From Prevotellaceae bacterium (GTDB lineage Bacteria; Bacteroidota; Bacteroidia; Bacteroidales; Paludibacteraceae): a stretch of 25,190 nt of DNA. The stretch lies in the NCBI GenBank assembly GCA_031270565.1, contig JAISXJ010000110.1, forward strand, positions 1 through 25,190, in the 5' to 3' direction. Under the pieces are notes generated by a model that did no database searches, had not been told where the DNA came from, and saw only the letters and a program-made list of their open reading frames with translations. Positions 25,097 through 25,190 of the stretch are shown piece by piece; the first letter of the stretch is position 1, and each line of letters starts with the position of its first letter. Made by a program: the position numbers and the translations under genes.

Positions 25097-25178
25097 CACG
25101 AAACAACCCTCGGCGTAGCCAATACACGAATCTGCCTGAAAGGCAGAATTTTCATAACCGCAGGTCATCGACCTGCGG
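25097..25178. repeat. Composite of three intergenic cassettes at window end
   Basis: 25097-25124 is the 28-bp repeat also at 10717-10744. 25131-25147 is the hairpin TCTGCCT-GAA-AGGCAGA. 25148-25178 is the ATTTTCATAA flank plus the palindrome with stem CCGCAGGTC/GACCTGCGG, also at 15286-15316. The modules abut with few spare bases. Confidence 0.8.
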
Positions 25179-25190
25179 TAGGGAAGTAAG

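Overview
The window is a piece of a Bacteroidota (Bacteroidales-type) chromosome. This rests on gene content (GldA, a Fib_succ_major lectin-like secreted protein, a CitMHS_2-type antiporter, a DUF5009-like acyltransferase, a long YidC with a large periplasmic domain, tandem parvulin-like proteins), on repeated TAnnTTTG(C) -7 promoter boxes, and on A-rich leaders without Shine-Dalgarno sequences. No rRNA, tRNA, CRISPR array, transposase or integrase was found. Most of the sequence is core housekeeping; the unusual material is in the intergenic spacers and one glycine-rich secreted protein.

Layout. (1) 2-760, plus strand: 3' end of a secreted Fib_succ_major protein, ending at a bidirectional terminator (774-813). 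(2) 832-5196, minus strand: pyrG-yidC-pyrK, with a promoter at 5228. (3) 5197-5657: repeat-filled spacer holding a composite repeat, heptanucleotide repeats and a decayed 3' gene fragment. (4) 5658-9906, minus strand: metG, a DUF5009/HGSNAT-like membrane acyltransferase and manA, with the manA stop codon inside a palindromic repeat. (5) 9987-10544, minus strand: small conserved Bacteroidota protein. (6) 10841-12344, plus strand: antiporter plus a 58-residue one-helix membrane protein. (7) 12345-13275: 930-bp spacer with a second, inverted copy of the composite repeat, a promoter and several RNA-like hairpins. (8) 13276-15147, plus strand: secreted protein with an FN3 domain, a predicted beta-helix and glycine-rich inserts. 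(9) 15527-18976, plus strand: gldA-ruvB-flippase. (10) 19003-24728, minus strand: five-gene run of two parvulin/SurA-like foldases, rseP, rsmG and an MBL hydrolase. (11) 24808-25190: another repeat spacer.

How the genes work together. pyrG and pyrK both serve pyrimidine nucleotide metabolism, with yidC between them. The 19003-24728 run joins periplasmic folding with an intramembrane site-2 protease, a plausible envelope-quality unit. The two secreted proteins (2-760 and 13276-15147) look like members of one mix-and-match surface family.

The most distinctive signal is that four separate promoters carry the same junction: the end of an intergenic repeat (AACTRAAAAAA), a 4-nt spacer beginning with G, then TAYCTTTGC. 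The spacers are otherwise mosaics of heptanucleotide arrays and short tight-loop hairpin cassettes, some inserted inside other repeats.
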